This document shows, in pieces, positions 17,475 to 26,278 of a stretch of 64,000 nucleotides of DNA. Positions within the stretch are counted from its first letter, which is position 1, and the number at the start of each line of letters is the position of its first letter. Both the position numbers and the translations under genes were made by a program. The notes under the pieces were generated by a model. That model had not been told where the DNA came from and ran no database searches. It saw only the letters and a list, made by a program, of their open reading frames with translations. The stretch is from Burkholderia sp. (GTDB lineage Bacteria > Pseudomonadota > Gammaproteobacteria > Burkholderiales > Burkholderiaceae): positions 17,662 through 81,661 of the forward strand of contig JAIRVP010000010.1 in NCBI GenBank assembly GCA_031253835.1, written 5' to 3'.

Positions 17475-19350
17475 GCTCTATCCTCTGTTGCGGCGTGGCC
17501 GCCGCGAATTCGATACTGAACTGTGCGCCGCCTTCGTCGCGGTTCGTCGCGGCGATCTTCGCGCCGAACGCCTCGACGATGCGCGACGTGATCGCGAGGC
17601 CGAGCCCGAGGCCCTGGCCGCGCGGCTTGGTCGTGACGAACGGCTCGAACAGGTGCGGCAGCACGTCGGGCGCGATGCCGGCGCCGCTGTCGGCCACCGT
17701 CAAGCGCACGTGGCCGGCTTCGTCCGGCCCGCTGGCCTCGATGACGATGCGGCGCACCGGCGCGTCGTGCACCGCGTCGAGCGCGTTGCCGAGCAGGTTC
17801 ACGATCACCTGCTGCAACTGGCTCGATTCGGCCGACACCGTCGTGCCGGGCGCGATGTTCACGTCGAGCCGCACGCCTTCGTCGCGGATCCGCGCGTCGT
17901 AGATCAGCCGCGCATGCGCGACGGCCTCGTTCAGCGACACCGCGACGCGCTCGACGTCGGGTTTGCGCGCGAACGTCTTCAGCTCGCCGGTGAGCACGGC
18001 CATGCTGTCGACCAGCTTGCCGATCCGTTCGAGGTTCGCGAGCGCCGGCGCCGGCTGGCCGCGCTCGAAGAACGTGCGCGCGTTGTCGCACAGCGTGCGG
18101 ATCGCGACGAGCGGCTGGTTCAGCTCGTGCGTGAGGCCGGCGGCCATCTGCCCGAGCACCGCGAGCTTGCCCGCATGCACGACTTCCTGTTGCGACGCGC
18201 GCAGCCGCTGCTCGGTGCGCTCGCGTTCGACGATCTCGCGCTGCATCCGCTCGTTGGTCGCCGTCAGCGCGGCCGTGCGCTGCGCGACGGTCAGCTCGAG
18301 CCGGTCGTTCGCGCGGCGCAGCGCGTCCTGCGCGTTCAGCCGCGCGACGATCGCCCGGCGGCGCTGGATCGCGTAGCCGGCCAGCAGCGCGGCGATCAGG
18401 AACGCGCCGGTGACGAATACGAACGCCGTCTGCTGCTGGCGCCGTGCACCCGCGATGTCGAGCAGCACCATCAGCGAATCGCCGGCCTGCGGCGCGGGGC
18501 GCGACATCACGAGATAGCGCGTGGTGCGGCCGGTGCGGCGCGGATCGGGGAACGTGCCGAACCACGCGGCCGAGCTGCGGTCGCCGATGTGGCGGTACGG
18601 CAGCGCGTCGACGGTGCGGCCCGCGTATTGGCGCGACGCCTGGATGTCGCGCTGTTGCTGTGCGGTGATCGGGCGCAGCGCGGCAAATTTCCAGGCGGGC
18701 TCGGTCGAGATCACGACCACGCCGTTGTTGTCGACGACCATCGCGGCGACGCCTGGCGTGCGCCACGCCGATTCGAGCGAATCGACGCTGATTTTCACGG
18801 CGGCCACGCCGATCGGCACGCCGTCGTCGCGCACCGCGCTCGCGAAGTAGACGCCCGGCACGCCCGTGTTGGTGCCGATCCCGAAGAAGCGGCCGCTGCC
18901 GCGCGCGAGCGCGTCCTTGAAGTACGGCCGGTACGACACGTTGGTGCCGACGAAGCTGATCGTCTCGTTCCAGTTGCTGGCGGCGATCACTTCGCCCTGC
19001 AGGTCGATCACGTCGACCGCGCCGCTGCCCGCGTCGCGGTTCACGGCTTCGAGGTAGGTGTTCACCGTGTGCACGAGTGCGGGCGCATCGTGCGGCGCGG
19101 CCTTCAGCATCGCGCGCACGCCGTCCTGCCGCGCGACCAGGCCCGGCAGGATCTCGAAGCGGCCGAGTTCGCTCTTCAGGCTCGACGCATACAGGTCGAG
19201 CCGGTGCGCGCCGGTTTCCTCGAGCGCGTCGATCGCGCGTTCCCACGCAAAATCGACGGCCGCGCCGGCCACGCCGACATACAGCACGGCGGCCGATGCC
19301 CAGCCCCACCACGGGATTCCCTTGAAGCCTTTTTGCACGTTCGCCCTCAT
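17464..19350 (-). CDS. DctB-like sensor histidine kinase
   Basis: This 628-residue membrane kinase has a first transmembrane segment at about 12-35, a periplasmic double-Cache-like sensor (about 36-305), a second membrane segment at about 309-329 and a coiled-coil linker. The H-box GLTHELNQPLVAIRTL carries His408, and the ATPase domain has N, G1 and G2 boxes (NLLGNALDA, DSGAGIAPD, GLGLAI). The H-box NQPL form is typical of DctB/FixL-type kinases. It lies between the transporter and its response regulator, so it probably senses the transported acid in the periplasm. Confidence 0.9.
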   Translation of the reverse strand: MRANVQKGFKGIPWWGWASAAVLYVGVAGAAVDFAWERAIDALEETGAHRLDLYASSLKSELGRFEILPGLVARQDGVRAMLKAAPHDAPALVHTVNTYLEAVNRDAGSGAVDVIDLQGEVIAASNWNETISFVGTNVSYRPYFKDALARGSGRFFGIGTNTGVPGVYFASAVRDDGVPIGVAAVKISVDSLESAWRTPGVAAMVVDNNGVVVISTEPAWKFAALRPITAQQQRDIQASRQYAGRTVDALPYRHIGDRSSAAWFGTFPDPRRTGRTTRYLVMSRPAPQAGDSLMVLLDIAGARRQQQTAFVFVTGAFLIAALLAGYAIQRRRAIVARLNAQDALRRANDRLELTVAQRTAALTATNERMQREIVERERTEQRLRASQQEVVHAGKLAVLGQMAAGLTHELNQPLVAIRTLCDNARTFFERGQPAPALANLERIGKLVDSMAVLTGELKTFARKPDVERVAVSLNEAVAHARLIYDARIRDEGVRLDVNIAPGTTVSAESSQLQQVIVNLLGNALDAVHDAPVRRIVIEASGPDEAGHVRLTVADSGAGIAPDVLPHLFEPFVTTKPRGQGLGLGLAITSRIVEAFGAKIAATNRDEGGAQFSIEFAAATPQQRIEHGR

Positions 19351-19481
19351 TGAAGCCGGCTGCCGGCCGTCCGCAACCTGTCGTCCTCAATCGTCCTGCC
19401 GGAACGACGCGCGCCGCGCGCCGGCAAGGCCGGCGGCGGCGCGTGCGAAGCAGCCTGCGCGACGGTGCGCGCGGCCGCGCA

Positions 19482-20846
19482 TCATCCGAAGTGCGCGACC
19501 AGGATCAGCGTCACCGTGACGACGATTGCGCCGCCGATCCGCGTGGCGATCTGCGCGAACGGCATCAGCTGCATCCGGTTCGCGGCGGTCAGGATCGCGA
19601 CGTCGCCGGTGCCGCCTTGCCCGCTGTGGCAGGCGTTTACGATTGCGGTGTCGATAGGGTACATCTTCAGCAGGCGGCCGACCACGAAACCGGTGCCCAT
19701 CAGCGTCGCGACGGTCGACACGATCGTGACCACGTTGACGATCGTGAAGGCGGCGGTCAGCTTGTCCCACGGCGTCATCGCGACGCCGATCGCGAACAGC
19801 AGCGGATAGGTGACGGCGGTCGAGAAGAACTTGTAGACGACGAACGCGCCTTCCTGCAGCGGCGGCGACACCGCGCGCGCGAGCTTCACGAGCACCGCGA
19901 GGAACAGCATCGCGACCGGCGCGGGCAGGCCGAACAGCTTGTGCGCCATCAGGCCGACGAGGTACAGCGTGATCGCGGTGATGCCGGCGCCCGCGATGTG
20001 CGTGACGTCGACATGGCCGCGGATCTCTTCGTTTTCCGGCGTCATGTCGCCGCTTTCGCCGACCTGCAGGCGGCCGTTGCCGGTCAGGTGCGGCAGGCGC
20101 TTGCCGAGCATGTCGAGCGCGCCCGACAGGATGATCGCGGTCAGGCTGCCGAGCATCACCGGCGGCAGCACCATCGCGAACATTTCGCCCTGCGGCAGGT
20201 GCATCAGTTCCGAATAGCCGATCGACAGCGGAATCGCGCCTTCGCCGACGCCGCCGGCCATGATCGGCACGACGATGTACAGCAGCGTGTGGCGGGCGCC
20301 GAGGCCGAGCGCGGTGCCGACGGCCGTGCCGACGATCGCCGCGGCGACCGAGCCGGCCGCGAGCGGGATGAAGATCTTCACGAAGCCCTGGATCAGCACG
20401 CGGCGATCCATGCTCAGGATGCTGCCGACGATGATCGACGCGATGAACAGGTACAGGAAGTTGGTCGATTTCGTGAATTCGACCGTCAGGTTCAGCACCG
20501 GCTTCGGCAGCACGTGGTAGTACGTGAGCGCCGACGGCACGAAGGTCGCGAAGATCGCGGCCGCGCCGATGTTGCGCAGGAGCGGCAGGCGCTTGCCGAG
20601 TTCGGCGCAGGTGAAGCCGAAGAACGCGAGCACGGCGATCGCCATCGAAATCTCGCCGGGCACCTTGCCCGTCACCGAGAAGCCGACGATCAGCGCGAAC
20701 AGGATCACGTAGACCGGCAGCGGAATGATGCCGATGCGGATTTCCATCAGCTTCCACCAGCCTTCCGGCCAGAAGCGTTCGCGCGTGGCGGGGCCGGCTT
20801 CGGCAATCGGCTCGGGATGGGACGGGGTATGGATAGAGGTCTGCAA
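19482..20846 (-). CDS. 2-hydroxycarboxylate (citrate/malate) family symporter
   Basis: This 454-residue transporter of the 2-HCT family (CitS, CimH, MaeP) has about eleven to twelve helices. The two re-entrant-loop GGxG motifs typical of the family are present: MAGGVGEGAIPLS and SGQGGTGDVAI. These proteins import citrate, malate or similar acids with Na+ or H+. It is the first gene of a leftward operon with its own two-component system. A sigma-54 promoter lies about 60 bases upstream, so expression probably depends on the DctD-like activator. Substrate within the family is not decided by the sequence. Confidence 0.9.
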   Translation of the reverse strand: MQTSIHTPSHPEPIAEAGPATRERFWPEGWWKLMEIRIGIIPLPVYVILFALIVGFSVTGKVPGEISMAIAVLAFFGFTCAELGKRLPLLRNIGAAAIFATFVPSALTYYHVLPKPVLNLTVEFTKSTNFLYLFIASIIVGSILSMDRRVLIQGFVKIFIPLAAGSVAAAIVGTAVGTALGLGARHTLLYIVVPIMAGGVGEGAIPLSIGYSELMHLPQGEMFAMVLPPVMLGSLTAIILSGALDMLGKRLPHLTGNGRLQVGESGDMTPENEEIRGHVDVTHIAGAGITAITLYLVGLMAHKLFGLPAPVAMLFLAVLVKLARAVSPPLQEGAFVVYKFFSTAVTYPLLFAIGVAMTPWDKLTAAFTIVNVVTIVSTVATLMGTGFVVGRLLKMYPIDTAIVNACHSGQGGTGDVAILTAANRMQLMPFAQIATRIGGAIVVTVTLILVAHFG

Positions 20847-20907
20847 GACGTGTCTCCTGATGTTGGAATGCCTGCATCGCTTCGCGGCATCGTGTGCCGT
20901 CTATTAC

Positions 20908-20922
20908 GCAACCCCCGTGCCA
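20908..20922 (-). promoter_or_regulatory. Sigma-54 (-24/-12) promoter of the 2-HCT transporter
   Basis: On the minus strand the sequence reads TGGCACGGGGGTTGC, an exact match to the core TGGCAC-N5-TTGC with the invariant GG and GC at correct spacing. It is oriented toward the transporter start at 20846, with initiation expected near 20896. An NtrC-type activator encoded in the same operon supports the call. Confidence 0.88.
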
Positions 20923-21004
20923 GAAATCCGGCCTGCCTGAATATTCTCAATGCATTGATTTATAAGGGATTTGTTTCGTCTGCGGAAAGGGTTGGCCGCC
21001 AGGC

Positions 21005-21052
21005 TGGCCGAGATTTCGGAATTCGCCCGGCGCCCAGGCCGAGATTTCGGCC
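21005..21052. promoter_or_regulatory. Paired upstream activator-like sites
   Basis: GGCCGAGATTTCGG occurs twice, at 21006-21019 and 21037-21050. Each copy is a dyad (CCGA-GATT-TCGG). The centres are 31 bases apart, about three helical turns, and lie roughly 117 and 148 bases upstream of the predicted sigma-54 start. This is the usual geometry for NtrC-family enhancer sites. Binding by the DctD-like protein is inferred. Confidence 0.7.
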
Positions 21053-21280
21053 GGATGGCCGGCCAGACGTCCGGTTTGTCGCGCGGTCAGGCCTCGGGCC
21101 GCCCGCCATATCGCCGCGCGCGATTTTCTTCGCACAATCGCTTCGTAGACCGCCCCTGCGCCGCTCTCTATCATCGACTGATCCTTTTCCGATGCGACGA
21201 CGACTGTCCGGAGAACGCCCGCGCGTTCGCCGCGGCGTCGCTCATCCGTCGATACCGTCCTTGGACAGGAGAGTGGTTTC

Positions 21281-22111
21281 ATGCTGCATCCCGTTTTTTC
21301 CGCCCGCTTTACCGCCGGCCGTGCCGCCCGCGTGCTGATCGCCGCGCTGCTCGGCGTCGTGCTGCTGAACGGCGCGCGCGCCGACACCGCGCCGCTGAAG
21401 GTCGGCATCTCGACCAGCCCGCAGATCGAAGCACTGAAGATCGCCGCGAAGGAGGCGAAGGAGCAGGGGCTCGACGTGAAGATCGTCGAGTTCACCGACT
21501 GGAATACGCCGAACGCCGCGCTCGCGAACAAGGACATCGACGTCAACTACTTCCAGCACATCCCGTTTCTCGAGAACGCGAAGAAGCAGGGCGGCTACAA
21601 CTTCATCTCGATCGCGCCCGGCACGATCATGAAGATCGGCCTCTATTCGAAGAAGGTGAAGACCTTCGCCGAGCTGAAGGACGGCGCGCGCGTCGCGATC
21701 GCGAACGATCCGGTGAACGGCGGGCGCGGGCTGTTGCTGCTGCAGCGCGCGGGGCTCATCACGCTGAAGCCCGGTACCGACTATCGTGCGACCACGCACG
21801 ACATCGTCGCCAACCCGAAGCACCTGAAGATCATCCCGCTCGAAGCGTCGCAGCTCGCGCGTTCGCTCGACGACGTCGATCTCGCGCAGGGCTACCCGAG
21901 CTTCATCAAGCTCGCCGGCACGACCGACCCGAACAGCGCGCTGCTGTTCGACGGCACCGAGAACAAGAACTTCGCGATCCAGTGGGTCGTGCGCCCCGAA
22001 AGCGCGAACGATCCGCGCATCCGCAAGTTCATCGCGATCTACCAGCACTCGCCGGCCGTGCGCCGTGCGCTCGACAACGCGTTCGGCTCGCTGTACGCGA
22101 TCGCGTGGTGA
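21281..22111 (+). CDS. MetQ/NlpA-family ABC substrate-binding protein
   Basis: This 276-residue periplasmic binding protein has a signal peptide ending near residue 35 (LLNGARADT) with no lipobox Cys, so it is soluble rather than a lipoprotein. The NlpA/MetQ core is clear: LKVGISTSPQIEALKIAAKE, DVNYFQHIPFL and ARVAIANDP. AGGAG sits 9 bases before the ATG. It heads an operon in which the matching ATPase and permease are encoded further on, interrupted by a flavin monooxygenase gene. This suggests a sulfur compound as ligand rather than methionine itself. Confidence 0.88.
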   Translation: MLHPVFSARFTAGRAARVLIAALLGVVLLNGARADTAPLKVGISTSPQIEALKIAAKEAKEQGLDVKIVEFTDWNTPNAALANKDIDVNYFQHIPFLENAKKQGGYNFISIAPGTIMKIGLYSKKVKTFAELKDGARVAIANDPVNGGRGLLLLQRAGLITLKPGTDYRATTHDIVANPKHLKIIPLEASQLARSLDDVDLAQGYPSFIKLAGTTDPNSALLFDGTENKNFAIQWVVRPESANDPRIRKFIAIYQHSPAVRRALDNAFGSLYAIAW

Positions 22112-22122
22112 CGGAGGCACGC

Positions 22123-23535
22123 ATGACGACGGCGAACCGCAAGAAGATCCTGCTCAACGCGTTCAACATGAACTGCGTCGGGCACATCAACCACGGGCTG
22201 TGGACGCATCCGCGCGACCGCTCCGCGCACTACACCGATCTCGACTACTGGGCCGATCTCGCGAAGACGCTCGAACGCGGCAAGTTCGACGGGATCTTTC
22301 TCGCGGACATCGTCGGCGTGTACGACGTGTTCGGCGGCGGCCCCGACGTCGCGCTGCGCGAATCGGTGCAGGTGCCCGTCAACGATCCGCTGCTGCTCGT
22401 GCCCGCGATGGCGCAGGTCACGCGGCACCTCGGCTTCGGCGTGACCGCGAACCTGACCTACGAGCCGCCTTACCTGTTCGCGCGCCGCATGTCGACGCTC
22501 GATCACCTGACGAAAGGCCGCGTGGGCTGGAACATCGTCACCGGCTACCTCGACAGCGCCGCGCGCGGGATGGGCCTCGCGCAGCAGATCGGCCACGACG
22601 ACCGCTACGAGCGCGCGGACGACTACATGGACGTCGTCTACAAGCTGTGGGAACAGAGCTGGGACGACGACGCGGTGATCCGCGACGCGCAGGCGCGCGT
22701 GTTCGCGCAGCCGGGCAAGGTGCGGCGCGTGAAGCACGACGGGCCGTTCTATTCGGTCGACGCGATTCATCTCAGCGAGCCGTCGCCGCAGCGCACGCCG
22801 GTGCTGTACCAGGCCGGCTCGTCCGCGCGCGGCGTCGAGTTCGCGGGCCGTCACGCGGAATGCGTGTTCGTGAACGGGCAGAGCAAGGCGGCCGCACGCG
22901 CGGCGGTGCTCGACATCCGCGCGGCCGCGGCACGGCAGGGCCGCGACCCGGCATCGATCAGGATCTTCGCGGGCGTGAGCGTGGTGACGGCCGAGACCGA
23001 ACTGCTCGCACGAGAGAAGTTCGACGAATACCGGCGCCATGCGAGCCCCGAAGCCGGCCTCGCGCATTTCGCGAGCTCGACCGGCATCGACTTCGCGCAG
23101 TACGGCCTCGACGAGCCGATCTCGTACGTGAAGACCGATTCGATCCAGTCGGCCGTCGACGCGATCTCGCGCAAGAGCACGACCGGCACGTGGACCGTGC
23201 GCCGCATGCTCGAGCAGATGTCGCTCGGCGGCCGCTATGCGCCGATCGTCGGTTCGCCGTCGCAGGTCGCGGACGAGCTGCAGTCGTGGATCGACGAAAC
23301 CGGCATCGACGGCTTCAACCTGACGCGCACCGTGATGCCCGAGTCGTTCGAGGATTTCGTCGACTGGGTCGTGCCCGAGCTGCAGAACCGCGGTGTCTAC
23401 AAGGAAGACTACGATCCCGCGCCGACGCTGCGCGAGAAGCTGTTCGGCGCAGGCCCGCGCCTGCCCGCGTGGCACACCGGCGCACAGCACCGGCCGGCTG
23501 CCGTAGCCGAACCCGCGCATCCCGCGCATGCCTGA
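22123..23535 (+). CDS. FMN-dependent monooxygenase, NtaA/SnaA/DszA type
   Basis: This 470-residue luciferase-like protein belongs to the long NtaA/SnaA/DszA/SoxA group that uses FMNH2 from a separate reductase. Typical segments are DGIFLADIVGVYD, RHLGFGVTANLTYEPPY, RMSTLDHLTKGRVGWNIVT and PVLYQAGSSARG. Relatives cleave C-S or C-N bonds in sulfones, chelators and nitrogen heterocycles. GGAGG is 5 bases before the ATG. Placement inside a Met-type importer operon with a DszC-like gene supports release of sulfur from an organosulfur compound; the exact substrate is unknown. Confidence 0.85.
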   Translation: MTTANRKKILLNAFNMNCVGHINHGLWTHPRDRSAHYTDLDYWADLAKTLERGKFDGIFLADIVGVYDVFGGGPDVALRESVQVPVNDPLLLVPAMAQVTRHLGFGVTANLTYEPPYLFARRMSTLDHLTKGRVGWNIVTGYLDSAARGMGLAQQIGHDDRYERADDYMDVVYKLWEQSWDDDAVIRDAQARVFAQPGKVRRVKHDGPFYSVDAIHLSEPSPQRTPVLYQAGSSARGVEFAGRHAECVFVNGQSKAAARAAVLDIRAAAARQGRDPASIRIFAGVSVVTAETELLAREKFDEYRRHASPEAGLAHFASSTGIDFAQYGLDEPISYVKTDSIQSAVDAISRKSTTGTWTVRRMLEQMSLGGRYAPIVGSPSQVADELQSWIDETGIDGFNLTRTVMPESFEDFVDWVVPELQNRGVYKEDYDPAPTLREKLFGAGPRLPAWHTGAQHRPAAVAEPAHPAHA

Positions 23536-23553
23536 ACCTGACGGAGCGAAGCG

Positions 23554-24732
23554 ATGACGCAACTGTTCGATACGCTGGGGTTCGTCGAGCCGTCGGCCGT
23601 GCTGGCCGGCGCCGCCGCAACGGCGCATGAAGAAGCGGGCGCGTCGGCCGCCGGCGGCGCGGCCGTGTCGCTGGAGCAGGTCGGCAAGGTGTTCGCGACG
23701 CCGCGCGGCCAGGCCGCCGCGCTGCGCGACGTGACGCTCGACGTGCGGCGCGGCGAGGTGTTCGGGATCATCGGCCGCAGCGGTGCCGGGAAGTCGACGC
23801 TGCTGCGGCTCGTGAACGGGCTGGAGCGGCCAAGCTCGGGCCGCGTGCGCGTGCAGGGCGTCGACGTCGGCGCGCTCGACGAGGACGGGCTCGTCGCGCT
23901 GCGCCGCCGCACCGGGATGGTGTTCCAGCATTTCAACCTGCTGTCCGCGAAGACGGTGTTCGAGAACGTCGCGCTGCCGCTGAAGATCGCGGGCGTGCCG
24001 AAGGCCGGGCGCGTGCGCAAGGTCGACGCGCTGCTCGACCTCGTCGGCCTCGCCGCGAAGCGCGACGCGTATCCGGCGAGCCTGTCGGGCGGGCAGAAGC
24101 AGCGCGTCGGCATTGCCCGCGCGCTCGTGCACGATCCCGAGGTGCTGCTGTGCGACGAGGCGACGTCGGCGCTCGATCCCGAGACGACGCAATCGATCCT
24201 CGCGCTGCTCGCCGACATCAACCGCCGCCTCGGGCTGACGATCGTGCTGATCACGCACGAGATGGAAGTGATCCGCGCGGTGTGCGACACCGTCGCCGTC
24301 ATCGAGCAGGGCGAAGTCGTCGAAACGGGCCCCGTGTGGCGCGTGTTCGGCGATCCGCGCCACGGCGCGACACGCGCGCTGCTCAGCACGCTGCAGCACG
24401 ACCTGCCGGCCGAACTGGCTGCCCGCGTGCAGCCGCTGCCCGAGCAGGCCGCGCTGCCCGACGGCGCGCAGGTCGTGCTTGACGTCCGCTATACGGGCGA
24501 GAGCGGCGGCGAGCCGGACGTCGGCGCGCTCGCGGCGGCGCTCGGCGGTTCCGTGCGGTTCCTGCACGGCGGGATCGAGCGTATTCAGGGTCATGCGCAG
24601 GGGCGGCTCGTGATCGCGGCCGCGCCCGGCGTGGACGATACGGGGGCGCAGCCTGCGCGCAGCGCGGTTGCCGCGCTGCTCGAACGCGCACGCCGCCACG
24701 CGAATCACGCGGAGGTGCTCGGCTATGTTTGA
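23554..24732 (+). CDS. MetN-like ABC transporter ATPase with NIL domain
   Basis: This 392-residue ATPase shows Walker [10 protein letters not shown], signature LSGGQKQR and Walker [15 protein letters not shown]-terminal NIL domain (about residues 305-380, [20 protein letters not shown] onward) is the regulatory module of MetN, where bound substrate inhibits transport. The N-terminus carries about 35 extra residues before the ABC domain. The last 8 bases overlap the permease gene, so the two are translationally coupled. It partners the 21281 binding protein and the 24725 permease. Confidence 0.88.
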   Translation: MTQLFDTLGFVEPSAVLAGAAATAHEEAGASAAGGAAVSLEQVGKVFATPRGQAAALRDVTLDVRRGEVFGIIGRSGAGKSTLLRLVNGLERPSSGRVRVQGVDVGALDEDGLVALRRRTGMVFQHFNLLSAKTVFENVALPLKIAGVPKAGRVRKVDALLDLVGLAAKRDAYPASLSGGQKQRVGIARALVHDPEVLLCDEATSALDPETTQSILALLADINRRLGLTIVLITHEMEVIRAVCDTVAVIEQGEVVETGPVWRVFGDPRHGATRALLSTLQHDLPAELAARVQPLPEQAALPDGAQVVLDVRYTGESGGEPDVGALAAALGGSVRFLHGGIERIQGHAQGRLVIAAAPGVDDTGAQPARSAVAALLERARRHANHAEVLGYV

Positions 24733-25381
24733 ACTCTGGTGGCCCGAACTGCTCGACGCGATCCGCGACACGCTGTCGATGGTCGCCGCGTCGGCCGCGA
24801 TCGCGGCGCTGATCGGCATTCCGCTCGCGGTGATCCTCGTGACCACCGCACCGGGCGGCATCTACGAACGGCGCGGCGTGAACGCGGTGCTCGGCGCGCT
24901 CGTCAACGTGTTCCGCTCGACGCCGTTCATCATCCTGCTCGTCGCGCTGCTGCCGTTCACGCGCGTGCTGATCGGCACGACGATCGGCGTGTGGGCGGCC
25001 GTCGTGCCGCTGTCGATCGCCGCGATCCCGTTCTTCGCGCGGATTGCCGAAGTGAGCCTGCGCGAAGTCGATCGCGGGCTGATCGAGGCCGCGCTCGCGA
25101 TGGGCGCGAAGCGCCGCCACATCGTGTGGCACGTGCTGCTGCCGGAGGCGCTGCCCGGCATGCTCGGCGGCTTCACGATCACCGTCGTCGCGCTGATCGG
25201 CTCGACCGCGATGGCGGGCGCCGTCGGCGCGGGCGGGCTCGGCGATCTCGCGATCCGCTACGGCTATCAACGTTTCGACACCACCGTCATGGCGACTGTG
25301 ATCGTGATCCTGATCGCGCTCGTCTCGGCCGTGCAAATCACGGGCGACCGCCTGGTCCGACGCGTGACCCGGCGCACCTGA
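24725..25381 (+). CDS. MetI-like ABC permease
   Basis: This 218-residue inner-membrane permease has five predicted helices and the MetI pattern: [18 protein letters not shown], then the EAA loop [20 protein letters not shown] that contacts the ATPase. The start overlaps the ATPase gene by 8 bases. It completes a Met-type importer with the binding protein at 21281. Confidence 0.9.
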   Translation: MFELWWPELLDAIRDTLSMVAASAAIAALIGIPLAVILVTTAPGGIYERRGVNAVLGALVNVFRSTPFIILLVALLPFTRVLIGTTIGVWAAVVPLSIAAIPFFARIAEVSLREVDRGLIEAALAMGAKRRHIVWHVLLPEALPGMLGGFTITVVALIGSTAMAGAVGAGGLGDLAIRYGYQRFDTTVMATVIVILIALVSAVQITGDRLVRRVTRRT

Positions 25382-25435
25382 GCGACGCCACGAGCGTCCG
25401 CTCGCTTCATTCATGATCCTGAGAGAACACAACTT

Positions 25436-26278
25436 ATGACCTTGCCCATCGGCGCACCGCGCGAATGGAACGGAGAATTCGAGGAAGCGCTGTTTCTCGA
25501 CGTGGCGCGACGCCATCGTCCGGGCTTTCCGGCCAAGCTCGCGACACCGCCGCGCGAGCCGCGCGATGACGACGAGCTGGCCGCCGTCGCCGACTACTAC
25601 ACGAAGATGGCGTCGCACGACCTGTTCATCGTGCAGGTCGTCGCGAAGGCGATCGACACGCTGTTCCGCGACGATCCGCATTTCCAGCTGATCCTGTCAC
25701 GCCAGCTCGGCGACGACGGCGCGCACGCGGCGATCGGCCGCGACCGCGTGACCGAACTGACGGGGCGCGATCCGCTGCCGGAAGTCGACCGGCTCGTCGC
25801 CGCGCACTGGGCGCGCATCGGCGACATCGCGGTGCGCGACGTCGCGGGCTTTCTCGCGTTCGAATGGCATTACGAGCTGCACATCCTCGCGAAGCTGTGG
25901 ATCCAGCGCAAGACGGGCCGCATCGGCGACAGCGCGATGCGCGAGCACGGCGAGAACCGGATCCGGCCGGACGAGGAATGGCATCGCGTGCAGATCGTCC
26001 AGTGGTGGTTCGACACGCTGAACGCGCTGCCGGCCGCCGAACGCGACGCGCTGATCGATCGCGTGATCGCCGCCGACGAGGAAACGCAGGCGCGGCTCGA
26101 CGGTTACCTGCACGACGAGTACGCGCATACCGCGCACGTGTTCGGCGCCGATATCGCCGAATACCGCGCGATCTACGACGACTGGCGGCGCGAGATCCTG
26201 TCGCGGCTGACCGGCCGCCGGATCGATGCGCTGGTGCCGCTGTCGGGTGAAACCGTTGAACAGGAAGCCATTGCATGA
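25436..26278 (+). CDS. Unrecognised ferritin-like helical protein
   Basis: I do not recognise this 280-residue protein as a named family. It is almost entirely helical and soluble. Several metal-ligand-like motifs are spaced along the helices: DDGAH (residues 93-97), EWHYELH (143-149), EEWH (180-183, ExxH) and DEYAHTAH (227-234, ExxH). This layout resembles ferritin-like diiron oxidases or oxygenases. It lies between the permease and the DszC-like gene, overlapping the latter by 4 bases, so it should act in the same organosulfur process, perhaps as an oxygenase. That role is inference. Confidence 0.7.
   Translation: MTLPIGAPREWNGEFEEALFLDVARRHRPGFPAKLATPPREPRDDDELAAVADYYTKMASHDLFIVQVVAKAIDTLFRDDPHFQLILSRQLGDDGAHAAIGRDRVTELTGRDPLPEVDRLVAAHWARIGDIAVRDVAGFLAFEWHYELHILAKLWIQRKTGRIGDSAMREHGENRIRPDEEWHRVQIVQWWFDTLNALPAAERDALIDRVIAADEETQARLDGYLHDEYAHTAHVFGADIAEYRAIYDDWRREILSRLTGRRIDALVPLSGETVEQEAIA

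Noticed and set aside
16246..19353. 1035-residue plus-strand open frame across the two-component genes
   Set aside because: Antisense to well-motifed kinase and regulator genes; no start signal.
20941..21280. Small gene in the gap between the 2-HCT transporter and the metQ-like gene
   Set aside because: Frames there are parts of shadows; the sequence is better explained by promoter, enhancer dyads and leader.
22039..24861. 940-residue minus-strand open frame across the Met-type operon
   Set aside because: Spans several convincing genes and shows only low-complexity Arg, His and Ala sequence.
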